Assembly: GCA_027488135.1 (NCBI GenBank)
Contig: JAIYCH010000083.1
Span: 1-39,459, forward strand
Source: Saprospiraceae bacterium
GTDB lineage: Bacteria; Bacteroidota; Bacteroidia; Chitinophagales; Saprospiraceae
DNA length: 39,459 nt
Direction of reading: 5' to 3'
Under the pieces are notes generated by a model. It worked only from the letters and a program-made list of their open reading frames with translations. It did not search any database and had not been told where the DNA came from. The position numbers and the translations under genes were made by a program. Each line of letters starts with the position of its first letter. Position 1 is the stretch's first letter. Positions 16,896 to 23,931 of the stretch are shown here, in pieces.

Positions 16896-17528
16896 TTATT
16901 TAAGGGCTAAGGAAGACAGTTTGTCAAAAATTTCATCTAATTCTTCAAAAGATTTCAAGCCTGTTTTTTCCTCCGACCCGCCTGATAAGCAATACCCAAA
17001 GGGTTTAAAATATTGGATATGTTCTGCTACCTGATGTGAATCGCCGTTGCAGTAAATAAAAATAGGGTACGACTGGCATAATAAAACTAAGGCATCCTTC
17101 CAACTGACAGATAAGGGTTCTGTTATATTAGAAAAATTTAATATATAATAATTAATCTTTTTAGCGTGCTGTTGAAGAAATGCAAACAAAGCAGGGTCAG
17201 GCGAGTTACTGTCAATCCTCATTTCTGAGAATAGCGTATAGGAATCTGGTATAATAGCCAGCTCGTTGTAGTCAAAAAGGGGTCCTAGTTGTATAGCATC
17301 AAGTCCTGCATTTTCTGTAATGGCTAAAATCTCCGAGGCGGAAGCATAATTAAATTCACCTATAAATGCAGGTCCGCTTATCCATTCACGAATCGCTTTT
17401 ACAAATAGAGGACTGGACGCATTTTCTGCCAATGGGTCAAGATTGAAACCCATCCAGTCAACCTCCATGGAGGCGAAATATCTGGCATCTGTCAGGTGAG
17501 ACAGTGCATTAGCTTTTATGGAAATCAT
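16896..17528 (-). CDS. TrpF-like (phosphoribosylanthranilate isomerase fold) protein, catalytic residues missing
   Basis: A 210-residue TIM-barrel protein resembling TrpF at both ends: [18 protein letters not shown] fits the KICGLTxxxDA opening and [19 protein letters not shown] fits the (S)GVExxPGxKD tail. The catalytic Cys of KICG is replaced by Ala (KANA), and the position expected for the general acid Asp appears as Asn (YYILNFSN). Isomerase activity is therefore unlikely (inference). The ATG at 17528 overlaps the dapA stop by 4 nt (ATGA); a longer reading from 17621 lies inside dapA and is rejected. No other trp genes are nearby. Confidence 0.75.
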   Translation of the reverse strand: MISIKANALSHLTDARYFASMEVDWMGFNLDPLAENASSPLFVKAIREWISGPAFIGEFNYASASEILAITENAGLDAIQLGPLFDYNELAIIPDSYTLFSEMRIDSNSPDPALFAFLQQHAKKINYYILNFSNITEPLSVSWKDALVLLCQSYPIFIYCNGDSHQVAEHIQYFKPFGYCLSGGSEEKTGLKSFEELDEIFDKLSSLALK

Positions 17529-18418
17529 GACAAAAAATCTGATTTTTTTAATTCCAATGCAAGGTGATCCAAAGCATTTTTTGACAGAGGCACTAAGGGT
17601 AATCTCACATCTCTGGAACAAAGACCCAATAATTCCATGGCACCTTTTACACCCACTGGATTTCCTTCGACGTAAAGCCAGTCGTGAATATCGAGCATTT
17701 TATTGCTTAAAGCGTTGGCTTCATGAAATAAACGTTTATTGGCAAAATCTACCATTTGTGAAAACGTAGTGGGTAAGGCATTGGCAATGACACTGATAGC
17801 ACCGACGGCACCGCAAGCCATTAAGGGCACGGTTAAGGCATCGTCACCAGATATAACACTAAAATGATCGGGTTTATGTTTAAGTATCTGCATCACCTGA
17901 GCCATATTTCCAGATGCTTCTTTGACGGCAATAAATTTTTGAGAATCACGGGCCAGGCGTAAAACGGTATCAGCGGACATATTTGAGCCAGTTCTTCCGG
18001 GAACGTTATATAAGATGATGGGGAGCGGACAAACTTCCTGAACTGCCATATAATGCTGATAAATACCTTCTTGCGGAGGTTTGTTATACGCGGGACTACT
18101 GGACATAATGGCGTCAAAACCTTCCAGAGAGTAGCTTTGGACTCTTTGTTTTAATAACGCCGTCCAGTTACTTCCAAAAAGTCCGGCAACAAGAGGTACT
18201 CTACCCTTTACAATGTCTTTGGTGAATGTAAGCACTTCCCGACATTCTTGGCTGGAAAGGGTAATAGCCTCGCCGGTGGTACCAAGGGAAACCAGATAAT
18301 TCACTCCACCTTTTAGGGTATGTTCAATAATATTTTCCAGGGCATCAAAGTCGATGGCCTCATTTTTAAATGGCGTGATTAAGGCAACGCCAGTGCCATT
18401 AAAGGAGGGTTGATTCAT
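17525..18418 (-). CDS. dapA: 4-hydroxy-tetrahydrodipicolinate synthase
   Basis: Condenses pyruvate with aspartate semialdehyde, the entry to lysine and diaminopimelate, so it feeds peptidoglycan synthesis. A 297-residue TIM barrel. The Schiff-base lysine is K166 in FIAVKEASGN, the proton-relay Tyr is Y137 in IILYNVPGRTG, and the Thr pair lies in LGTTGE (46-50). R142 of the substrate site is also present. The gene overlaps the upstream DUF6913 gene by 20 nt and the downstream TrpF-like gene by 4 nt, so the three are tightly coupled. Confidence 0.97.
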   Translation of the reverse strand: MNQPSFNGTGVALITPFKNEAIDFDALENIIEHTLKGGVNYLVSLGTTGEAITLSSQECREVLTFTKDIVKGRVPLVAGLFGSNWTALLKQRVQSYSLEGFDAIMSSSPAYNKPPQEGIYQHYMAVQEVCPLPIILYNVPGRTGSNMSADTVLRLARDSQKFIAVKEASGNMAQVMQILKHKPDHFSVISGDDALTVPLMACGAVGAISVIANALPTTFSQMVDFANKRLFHEANALSNKMLDIHDWLYVEGNPVGVKGAMELLGLCSRDVRLPLVPLSKNALDHLALELKKSDFLS

Positions 18419-18956
18419 TCCTGACTTGTATTTTACCTAATAAATTTTCCATTTGTTTAAAAAATGTTTGGGGTGTGGTATCAGCTGGAACATCGAGCAT
18501 AAGGTCATAGCAACGGGTATTATCCGTTGCTGGACCTATACGAAGACCGGCAGGTGTCAGGGCAGTTATGTATTCTAGCAGTTCGTTTCTTTGAGCAGAA
18601 ACATGTATTACCACATCGACAGGTTGGTTAAACCATTCATCGATGAGTATTCCGATGGGCCTTCCGACCCAATCTATATTTTTTTTGTTCAGACAGGGGA
18701 AAGAGGTATCTACAATATCTTTTGATGCGGCGTTTAAACCTAAAAGAAAGGTTGTTTTGCCTTTTTTTCGCAAGGATTCGGCATATTTTTCAATACCTGA
18801 AATTACTTCAGGATCTTCTGCATTGAATAGAAAAGCAATAGATTTGGCAGTCGCATAGGACAAAGATTTGGAGCTAACCTGTTTTAAACGGGAAACCAAG
18901 CCTTTATTCAGACTTTTATTAAAGTGGAATTTTTTGAAATTTTGCCAAATCTTCAT
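18399..18956 (-). CDS. DUF6913-type protein, upstream partner of dapA
   Basis: A 185-residue soluble protein. From memory it matches a Bacteroidota family often annotated DUF6913 and found beside dapA. The pattern is a basic N-terminal helix (FKKFHFNKSLNKGLVSRLK), alternating strands and helices (IAFLFNAED, TTFLLGLN), the segment IDWVGRPIGILIDEW and a conserved end (RCYDLMLDV, then FFKQMENLLGKI). The function is unknown. The 20-nt overlap with dapA suggests coupled translation. Confidence 0.8.
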   Translation of the reverse strand: MKIWQNFKKFHFNKSLNKGLVSRLKQVSSKSLSYATAKSIAFLFNAEDPEVISGIEKYAESLRKKGKTTFLLGLNAASKDIVDTSFPCLNKKNIDWVGRPIGILIDEWFNQPVDVVIHVSAQRNELLEYITALTPAGLRIGPATDNTRCYDLMLDVPADTTPQTFFKQMENLLGKIQVRNESTLL

Positions 18957-18965
18957 AGGGATAGT

Positions 18966-19976
18966 TTATTTTTTCTTAGACGATTTGTTTGAAGCTGCCG
19001 TTTCAATAGGCGCTGGAACGTCAAAAACTTCCTCATAAACGCCCATTTTGCTGTATTTTTCTATTCTCTCTAAAATTCTTACCTCAGGATCTATAGGTTG
19101 AATTTCTGCTAGTGTTTCAATTATTTTAGCTTTTAGAAGTTCTGCCATTTCATCGGGATTAGAATGCGCACCACCGATAGGTTCTTTGATAATACCATCA
19201 ATCAAACCTGCGGAAAACATATTGTCTGCCGTTAATTTAAGGGCTTCTGCAGCGCGCTCCTTATAATCCCAGCTTCTCCAAAGAATAGAGGAGCATGATT
19301 CTGGTGAAATTACTGAATACCACGTATTTTCCAACATGAAGACACGGTCGCCTAAACCTATACCTATTGCGCCACCGGAAGCACCTTCGCCAATGATGAC
19401 ACAGATAATAGGTACGCGAAGTTGTGCCATTTCGAAAAGATTTCTTGCAATGGCCTCCGCCTGACCTCTTTCTTCAGCTTCAATGCCAGGAAAAGCACCC
19501 GGCGTGTCAATTAAAGTAATAACGGGAAAATTAAATCGCTCCGCCAGTTTCATTAATCTTAATGCTTTCCTGTAACCCTCCGGATTGGCCATTCCGAAGT
19601 TACGGTATTGACGCATTTTGGTATTAATACCTTTTTGATGACCGATAATAACAACGGTTTGACCATTTAAGGTAGCTAATCCACCCACAATGGCTTTGTC
19701 GTCTTGAAAATGTCGGTCACCGTGCAGTTCTATAAAGCGGTCACACATTTTATTGGTATAAAATAAAGTGTAAGGTCGCTCCGGATGCCTGGAAAGTTGT
19801 ACCCTTTCCCAACCACTTAAGTTACTGTATATCTCCTTTCGCTTCTCGGAAATCTTTTCCTCGAACACACTTATCTGAGAACTAACGTCAATGTCACCCG
19901 CTTCTCCAATTTCTTTTAGTTTTTCCAATTGCTCGTAGAGAGAGGCTAAAGGTTTTTCAAATTCTAAGAAAATCAT
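18966..19976 (-). CDS. accA: Acetyl-CoA carboxylase carboxyltransferase subunit alpha
   Basis: Alpha half of the carboxyltransferase that moves CO2 from biotin to acetyl-CoA, committing carbon to fatty-acid synthesis; it works with AccD (not in the window). The 336 residues contain [42 protein letters not shown] shortened at its core, [18 protein letters not shown] and [12 protein letters not shown], all classic AccA blocks. The Lys/Ser-rich C-terminal extension is lineage-variable. It is the first gene of the nine-gene minus-strand run (to lptG), starting opposite the tRNA-Asp promoter. Confidence 0.97.
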   Translation of the reverse strand: MIFLEFEKPLASLYEQLEKLKEIGEAGDIDVSSQISVFEEKISEKRKEIYSNLSGWERVQLSRHPERPYTLFYTNKMCDRFIELHGDRHFQDDKAIVGGLATLNGQTVVIIGHQKGINTKMRQYRNFGMANPEGYRKALRLMKLAERFNFPVITLIDTPGAFPGIEAEERGQAEAIARNLFEMAQLRVPIICVIIGEGASGGAIGIGLGDRVFMLENTWYSVISPESCSSILWRSWDYKERAAEALKLTADNMFSAGLIDGIIKEPIGGAHSNPDEMAELLKAKIIETLAEIQPIDPEVRILERIEKYSKMGVYEEVFDVPAPIETAASNKSSKKK

Positions 19977-20025
19977 AGGAGATGGATTTAGTAATGAACA
20001 AGAATTTTAGCGCACTAAGGCGGGA

Positions 20026-20033
20026 CAAAATTA
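20026..20033 (-). promoter_or_regulatory. Candidate -7 element for accA
   Basis: TAATTTTG on the minus strand fits TAnnTTTG and lies about 50 nt before the accA start. No TTG occurs at the expected distance, so this is tentative. A T-rich tract at 20060-20083 lies between it and the divergent tRNA promoter. Confidence 0.35.
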
Positions 20034-20092
20034 GTAAATCATGTTAACTACTTTCGTTTTAAGATTTTTTTTTTCTTTTTTTCTCATAATTA

Positions 20093-20123
20093 TTGATAAT
20101 TTCAATAAATGATTCTATTTTTG
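20093..20123 (+). promoter_or_regulatory. Promoter of the tandem tRNA-Asp genes
   Basis: TTG (20093-20095), exactly 20 bp, then TATTTTTG (20116-20123): a full match to the Bacteroidota promoter. The start point would be near 20130, some 25 nt before the first tRNA. A poly-T stretch upstream (20065-20079) could act as an UP-like element. Confidence 0.7.
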
Positions 20124-20154
20124 CAGTCTCTTAGTGCAAAGGCATTATGATATT

Positions 20155-20228
20155 GGTTTGGTAGTTCAGTTGGTTAGAATACATGCCTGTCACGCATGGG
20201 GTCGCGGGTTCGAGTCCCGTCCGGACCG
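20155..20228 (+). tRNA. tRNA-Asp (GTC), copy 1
   Basis: A 74-nt cloverleaf. The acceptor arm GGTTTGG pairs with CCGGACC (two G-U pairs), the D loop contains AGTTGGTTAGA, the anticodon stem CATGC/GCATG carries GTC at 20189-20191, and the T arm is GCGGG-TTCGAGT-CCCGT. The discriminator is G at 20228. CCA is not encoded (CT follows). It differs from copy 2 by one base, acceptor position 5 (T instead of C), which turns a C-G pair into a wobble. Confidence 0.96.
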
Positions 20229-20334
20229 CTACTGCTTCATTGTGAGGCGGTAACGTTGAGTCGTTGGAAACTTAGGTTTCTTTAAGTCGGCTTCCAATAT
20301 ATGAAGCTGGGGTTTTGCTTTGAAAAGCCCAAAT
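20229..20334 (+). other. Spacer between the tRNA-Asp genes, hairpin-rich
   Basis: The 106 nt are probably transcribed and then removed. Small perfect stems are visible: GAAAC-TTAG-GTTTC, and GCTTC-CAATATAT-GAAGC. GGGTTTT and AAAAGCCC pair with one bulge close to copy 2. There is no reading frame of interest. The hairpins could guide processing. Confidence 0.4.
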
Positions 20335-20408
20335 GGTTCGGTAGTTCAGTTGGTTAGAATACATGCCTGTCACGCATGGGGTCGCGGGTTCGAGTCCCGT
20401 CCGGACCG
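20335..20408 (+). tRNA. tRNA-Asp (GTC), copy 2
   Basis: The same cloverleaf as copy 1, with a better-paired acceptor arm (GGTTCGG/CCGGACC). The anticodon GTC lies at 20369-20371 and the discriminator G at 20408. The next three bases are CCA, so the 3' end appears encoded here, unlike copy 1 (this could be chance). It is followed within 10 nt by a strong terminator. Confidence 0.97.
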
Positions 20409-20415
20409 CCAACTT

Positions 20416-20450
20416 AAAAGGTCTCTGGTTAAAATCAGAGGCCTTTTTTT
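20416..20450 (+). terminator. Strong terminator after the tRNA-Asp genes
   Basis: AAAAGGTCTCTG (20416-20427) pairs with CAGAGGCCTTTT (20436-20447) around an 8-nt loop, with one G-U pair, and runs into a T-tract. It ends the tandem tRNA transcript. Confidence 0.9.
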
Positions 20451-20636
20451 ATTACAGCATCAATATTTGGAATACCAACATTCAATCTGAAATTGATTTA
20501 GGCATATTTCCCTCCCCTCCTTAGGTTTGAAATCTTTGTCATTTTTATAATTCTTACTTCGCGAGACAATTAAAGTTCAGGTATAGGCTTTAATTAATCA
20601 AGGATGTTTTTTTATTTTATCTTTACATTTCGATTC

Positions 20637-20648
20637 AGGATATGTCCT
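20637..20648. promoter_or_regulatory. Possible AbiEi operator
   Basis: AGGATATGTCCT has inverted AGGA/TCCT arms and lies 33 nt before abiEi. AbiEi antitoxins of streptococci bind inverted repeats upstream of their own operon, hence the suggestion. The arms are only 4 bp. The rest of 20451-20680 is AT-rich noncoding DNA with no clear promoter, only near matches to the -7 element. Confidence 0.25.
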
Positions 20649-20680
20649 ATTTTTTACCACATATTCTTTAACTAAATGTA

Positions 20681-21481
20681 ATGATGGCAAGGCGTTATAT
20701 ATCGAAGCATATCCTTGAGGATCAGCAACAATTCCTCAAACTTATCGATGAATTCGAAATGGATATCTTTAACCTTAAAGATATAGAATCATTCATAGAA
20801 TATGAGTTTTCAAATCTCAACGAAATTATGGAAAATCTCGTTGAAAAGAAATTCCTTTCAAGAATTGAACGAGGCAAATATTGCAGAACAAATTTTAGAG
20901 ATGAGAAGGTGATTGGTTGTCATTTAGTCGCCGATGGGGTGCTGGCTTATTGGTCTGCATTAAACTTTCATGGGTTTACTGAACAATTTCCAAATATTGT
21001 GTTTATTCAAACGACTAAGGTAAAAGGTGACATGATTGTATTTGGTGTTCCCTACCAATTTGTAAAAATTATTCCAAAAAAGCGAGGTGGAATTCAAAAG
21101 GAGGGGGTTGGAAATCACATTTTTACTATCACAAATGTAGAGAAAACATTTGTTGATTGTTTCGATTTACCACAGTATTCAGGTGGGTATCCAGAGTTGA
21201 TTCGAGCTTTTAATGAGGCGGTTCTTAATCCACAAAAATTAATTGAAGCATGTTTAACAGTTAGTAATTTGTCTGTTATCAAACGTATTGCCTTTTTATC
21301 TGAGTTCCTTGAAAAGAAAGGACTTTCTAAATTTTTGAAATTTGCAGAAGATCAAGTAAACCCAAGATACATTTTGATGGATCCTTTCGGAAAAGAGGAG
21401 GGCATATTTAATAATAAATGGAAGTTAAGACTAAATATTTCGGAAAATGAAATTTGCTCAATTTGTAACAAACAATATTAA
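20681..21481 (+). CDS. abiEi: AbiEi-family antitoxin / transcriptional regulator (type IV toxin-antitoxin)
   Basis: A 266-residue protein whose N-terminal 70 residues look like a winged helix-turn-helix (FNLKDIESFIEYEFSNLNE, ending ERGKYCRTNF), followed by an AbiEi antitoxin core: HLVADGVLAYWSALNFHGF, then a TTKVKGDMIVFGVPY strand pair and the ITNVEKTFVDCFDLPQYSGG block typical of the family. It counteracts the nucleotidyltransferase toxin and represses the operon in studied systems. The stop overlaps the toxin start by one base (TAATG). It lies just past the tRNA-Asp terminator. The length fits the two-domain AbiEi type. Confidence 0.88.
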   Translation: MMARRYISKHILEDQQQFLKLIDEFEMDIFNLKDIESFIEYEFSNLNEIMENLVEKKFLSRIERGKYCRTNFRDEKVIGCHLVADGVLAYWSALNFHGFTEQFPNIVFIQTTKVKGDMIVFGVPYQFVKIIPKKRGGIQKEGVGNHIFTITNVEKTFVDCFDLPQYSGGYPELIRAFNEAVLNPQKLIEACLTVSNLSVIKRIAFLSEFLEKKGLSKFLKFAEDQVNPRYILMDPFGKEEGIFNNKWKLRLNISENEICSICNKQY

Positions 21482-22344
21482 TGATAAGAAAAAAAGAGAT
21501 AGAAATAAGAGCAGAAGAACAAAATGTTCCAAAATCAACCATTGATAAGGATTGGGTGCTTGGGCATTTTATGGATGCTATTTATTCTATTCCTTTATGT
21601 GAGGATAGTCTTATATTCAAAGGCGGAACCTGCTTGAGAAAATGCTATTTCCCCGAATACCGTTTTTCTGAAGACCTTGATTTTACCTCTATAAATCCTT
21701 TATTTGTATTGAATAAAAAATTATTATCCCAAATAACGGATCTCGTCATAAAACGAACAGATATTCCCCTGCACATTCAGGAAATTTCAGAGCTTCGTTT
21801 TAATGGTCAATTAACAGGTTATAAGGCAGTTATAAAGTTTTGGGGTGCTGATCATCCTTTCAATAAAGTTCCTCCTGATGCTAGTCGTTGGGGTACCGGC
21901 GTTAAAATCGAAATTATTCTTTATGAATTAATGGTCTTTCCCTCAGAAAGTAGAGTGATTTTTCATCCTTATCCTGACGAATTATCAAAATCATTGGTAG
22001 TGATTCCTTGCTATTCATTACGGGAAGTATTAGCTGAAAAACTAAGGGCACTTATCCAAAGGTCTTATACGGCTCCCAGAGATTTTTATGATATTTGGTA
22101 TCTTTCAAATAATCAAATGGATATAAATTGGAAAGAAATTACAGACGCATTTTACATTAAAATGAAATTCAAAAATTTGGAATTTAATGGGATTAATCAA
22201 ATGATCAATGAAAGAAATGATAAACGAGTAAAAGCAGGATGGGAAAATAGTTTGATTCATCAAATTCCTGGAGGAGAAGTGAAATCATACGAAGAAATAA
22301 AAATTTATTTGTTGAATCTATTTAACACTATTTTTAGAGAATAA
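21481..22344 (+). CDS. abiEii: AbiEii/AbiGii-family nucleotidyltransferase toxin
   Basis: A 287-residue toxin of the DNA-polymerase-beta-like nucleotidyltransferase superfamily; characterised relatives transfer nucleotides to tRNA or bind GTP and cause reversible growth arrest or phage abortive infection. The motifs are FKGGTCLRK (48-50 is GGT), RFSEDLDF (catalytic acidic pair D65/D67) and the C-terminal LREVLAEKLRAL followed by PRDFYDIWYL, all in family order. All core residues look intact, so it should be active. Translation is coupled to the antitoxin by a one-base overlap. Confidence 0.9.
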   Translation: MIRKKEIEIRAEEQNVPKSTIDKDWVLGHFMDAIYSIPLCEDSLIFKGGTCLRKCYFPEYRFSEDLDFTSINPLFVLNKKLLSQITDLVIKRTDIPLHIQEISELRFNGQLTGYKAVIKFWGADHPFNKVPPDASRWGTGVKIEIILYELMVFPSESRVIFHPYPDELSKSLVVIPCYSLREVLAEKLRALIQRSYTAPRDFYDIWYLSNNQMDINWKEITDAFYIKMKFKNLEFNGINQMINERNDKRVKAGWENSLIHQIPGGEVKSYEEIKIYLLNLFNTIFRE

Positions 22345-22365
22345 TTTACTGAAAAATAAAACGGC

Positions 22366-23706
22366 TTACCTTAACTCTTTTTTTATTATTTCATCAATGA
22401 AGCTCCGCGTGTGGTCAGCCAGGAAAATAGGAATGTTCAATAACCCGTCCGGGCTATATTCCAGGTTCTTTAGTGAAAATCGAATCCTTAGGCGTGGCGA
22501 GTACTCTTTTGCGTAAATGGAAAGACTCTTGCTTGTAACATTGTCGCTCGATTTTACCTCTATCGGAATAATCATATCTTTATACTGCAATAAAAAATCT
22601 ACCTCTGCTTTTCCATCAGACGCCCAATAACTTATCAACCCGTCAAATTGAGCTGTCAAACTTTGTAAAATGTAATTTTCAGATAAGGCGCCTTTAAATT
22701 CAGTAAAAAGTCGATGGCCTTCTTTAAATATGACTGGATCAAGCCTGGTGTGAATGCGCAATAAACCAACATCAAGCATATAGATTTTAAATGCGGAAAG
22801 GTCGCTGTAAAACGATAGAGGAAAAGAAGGTTTTTTGCAAAGGGGAATTCGGTGTATCAATCCGGCTTGTTCCAACCACTCAATGGCCATCTCAAACTCC
22901 CGTGCCCTGGCACCTTGCCGGATGGTTTGGTAAATGAATTTTTTATTTTCCTTTGCCAGTTGAGCTGGAATAGCTTCCCAGACATATCTGATACGGAGTG
23001 CCTCCGTCTTTTCTGCATGTTTTGAAAAATCTAAAGCATAAGCACCCAGTATCTGGTTCATACTTTTCTCCACTTCGTAAATGTCCATGGTCTCCACCAT
23101 GCGCAACGCTGGCTCAGGCATTCCCCCACAAATCATATAAGTTTTAAAATGATCAATAAATTCAACAAAAAAACCTGGTAATATTGCGTCTAAACTTTCG
23201 GTGGTCGTTTGAGCATAATACCATAAAGACAGATTTTTAGACTTCAAATATTCAAAAAAAGTCAAGGGGTTTAATTGTAAAAATTCAACTTTTCCAACAG
23301 GAAATGATTTGTGGGAACCCAGGCTAATACCTAACAATGACCCTGCTGCAATGATGGCATATTCAGGGGCGTTTTCACTGAAATATTTTAATGCATTCAA
23401 CGCTTCCTCACAGGCTTGTATCTCATCAAACACAATTAACATCGTGCTACTATTTATTTTTTTTCCAAAAATCATGGATAAATTGTGCAGTATTCGATCC
23501 ACTTGTTTGGTATCCTTGAAAATTTGTCCTAATTCCGGTCTTTCTTCAAAATTGAAATAGGCTGTTTCAAGAAATTGAGTAGCTCCAAAATGTTTAATTA
23601 ATGAGGTTTTACCCGTTTGTCTGGCTCCCTGAAGAATAAGGGGTTTTCTGTATTTCCCGATTTTCCATTGTAAAAGTTCTGGATATAATTTTCTTTCAAA
23701 GAACAT
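22366..23706 (-). CDS. AAA_14/DUF4143 ATPase
   Basis: A 446-residue protein of the AAA_14-DUF4143 family, found in great numbers in mobile and variable regions of Bacteroidota; its function is unsettled. The Walker A motif is GARQTGKT (27-34) and Walker B is MLIVFDEIQ (89-97), with AAGSLLGISLG as sensor region. The C-terminal DUF4143 part has EVDFLLQYK followed by IPIEVKSSD, the D...ExK pattern of PD-(D/E)xK nucleases. It is convergent with the abiE pair (21-nt gap), so together they may be a small acquired island. A good promoter and a large palindrome lie upstream. Confidence 0.9.
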   Translation of the reverse strand: MFFERKLYPELLQWKIGKYRKPLILQGARQTGKTSLIKHFGATQFLETAYFNFEERPELGQIFKDTKQVDRILHNLSMIFGKKINSSTMLIVFDEIQACEEALNALKYFSENAPEYAIIAAGSLLGISLGSHKSFPVGKVEFLQLNPLTFFEYLKSKNLSLWYYAQTTTESLDAILPGFFVEFIDHFKTYMICGGMPEPALRMVETMDIYEVEKSMNQILGAYALDFSKHAEKTEALRIRYVWEAIPAQLAKENKKFIYQTIRQGARAREFEMAIEWLEQAGLIHRIPLCKKPSFPLSFYSDLSAFKIYMLDVGLLRIHTRLDPVIFKEGHRLFTEFKGALSENYILQSLTAQFDGLISYWASDGKAEVDFLLQYKDMIIPIEVKSSDNVTSKSLSIYAKEYSPRLRIRFSLKNLEYSPDGLLNIPIFLADHTRSFIDEIIKKELR

Positions 23707-23728
23707 GCTTTAAGATTTTATCATAGGC

Positions 23729-23759
23729 TAAAGTTACCCCCTTTTTAATGCATTTCCAA
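23729..23759 (-). promoter_or_regulatory. Promoter of the AAA/DUF4143 gene
   Basis: On the minus strand TTG (23759-23757), exactly 20 bp, then TAACTTTA (23736-23729), 7 of 8 matches to TTG-n20-TAnnTTTG. The start point would be near 23722, giving a leader of about 16 nt. The palindrome 23766-23801 ends 6 bp before the TTG. Confidence 0.55.
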
Positions 23760-23765
23760 TAAATA

Positions 23766-23801
23766 GTTCCGATTATGTGTTTTTTTACACATAATCGGAA
23801 C
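23766..23801. repeat. Perfect 15-bp-arm palindrome upstream of the DUF4143 gene
   Basis: GTTCCGATTATGTGT (23766-23780), a TTTTTT loop, then ACACATAATCGGAAC (23787-23801), with no mismatch. No plus-strand gene ends here, so it is not needed as a terminator. Its place next to the -33 element suggests an operator or activator site, or an element travelling with the DUF4143 gene. Confidence 0.85.
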
Positions 23802-23855
23802 ATAAGTTGGTGTTTTAATACCATCCCTTTTAAAAATGGACTTTTTAACCCTGAT

Positions 23856-23877
23856 ATTTTGAAATGTATTTCAAAAT
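23856..23877. promoter_or_regulatory. 22-bp palindrome upstream of the oxidoreductase
   Basis: ATTTTGAAAT, GT, ATTTCAAAAT: perfect 10-bp arms around a 2-bp centre, ending 54 nt before the Gfo/Idh start. The size and spacing suit a dimeric helix-turn-helix regulator. No regulator gene is adjacent, so its function is inference. Confidence 0.5.
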
Positions 23878-23931
23878 GATTAAATTAACCTTCGTATTGC
23901 ATGTCCGTTTATCTAAAAACCTCTTACCCCT

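Noticed and set aside
17518-17769. Plus-strand frame inside dapA and the TrpF-like gene
   Set aside because: Antisense to conserved catalytic blocks, no family match, no promoter.
20155-23931. Integration (att) repeat of the tRNA-Asp 3' end at the far side of the abiE island
   Set aside because: No copy of the T-arm or acceptor sequence was found between 20412 and 23931, and no integrase gene is present.
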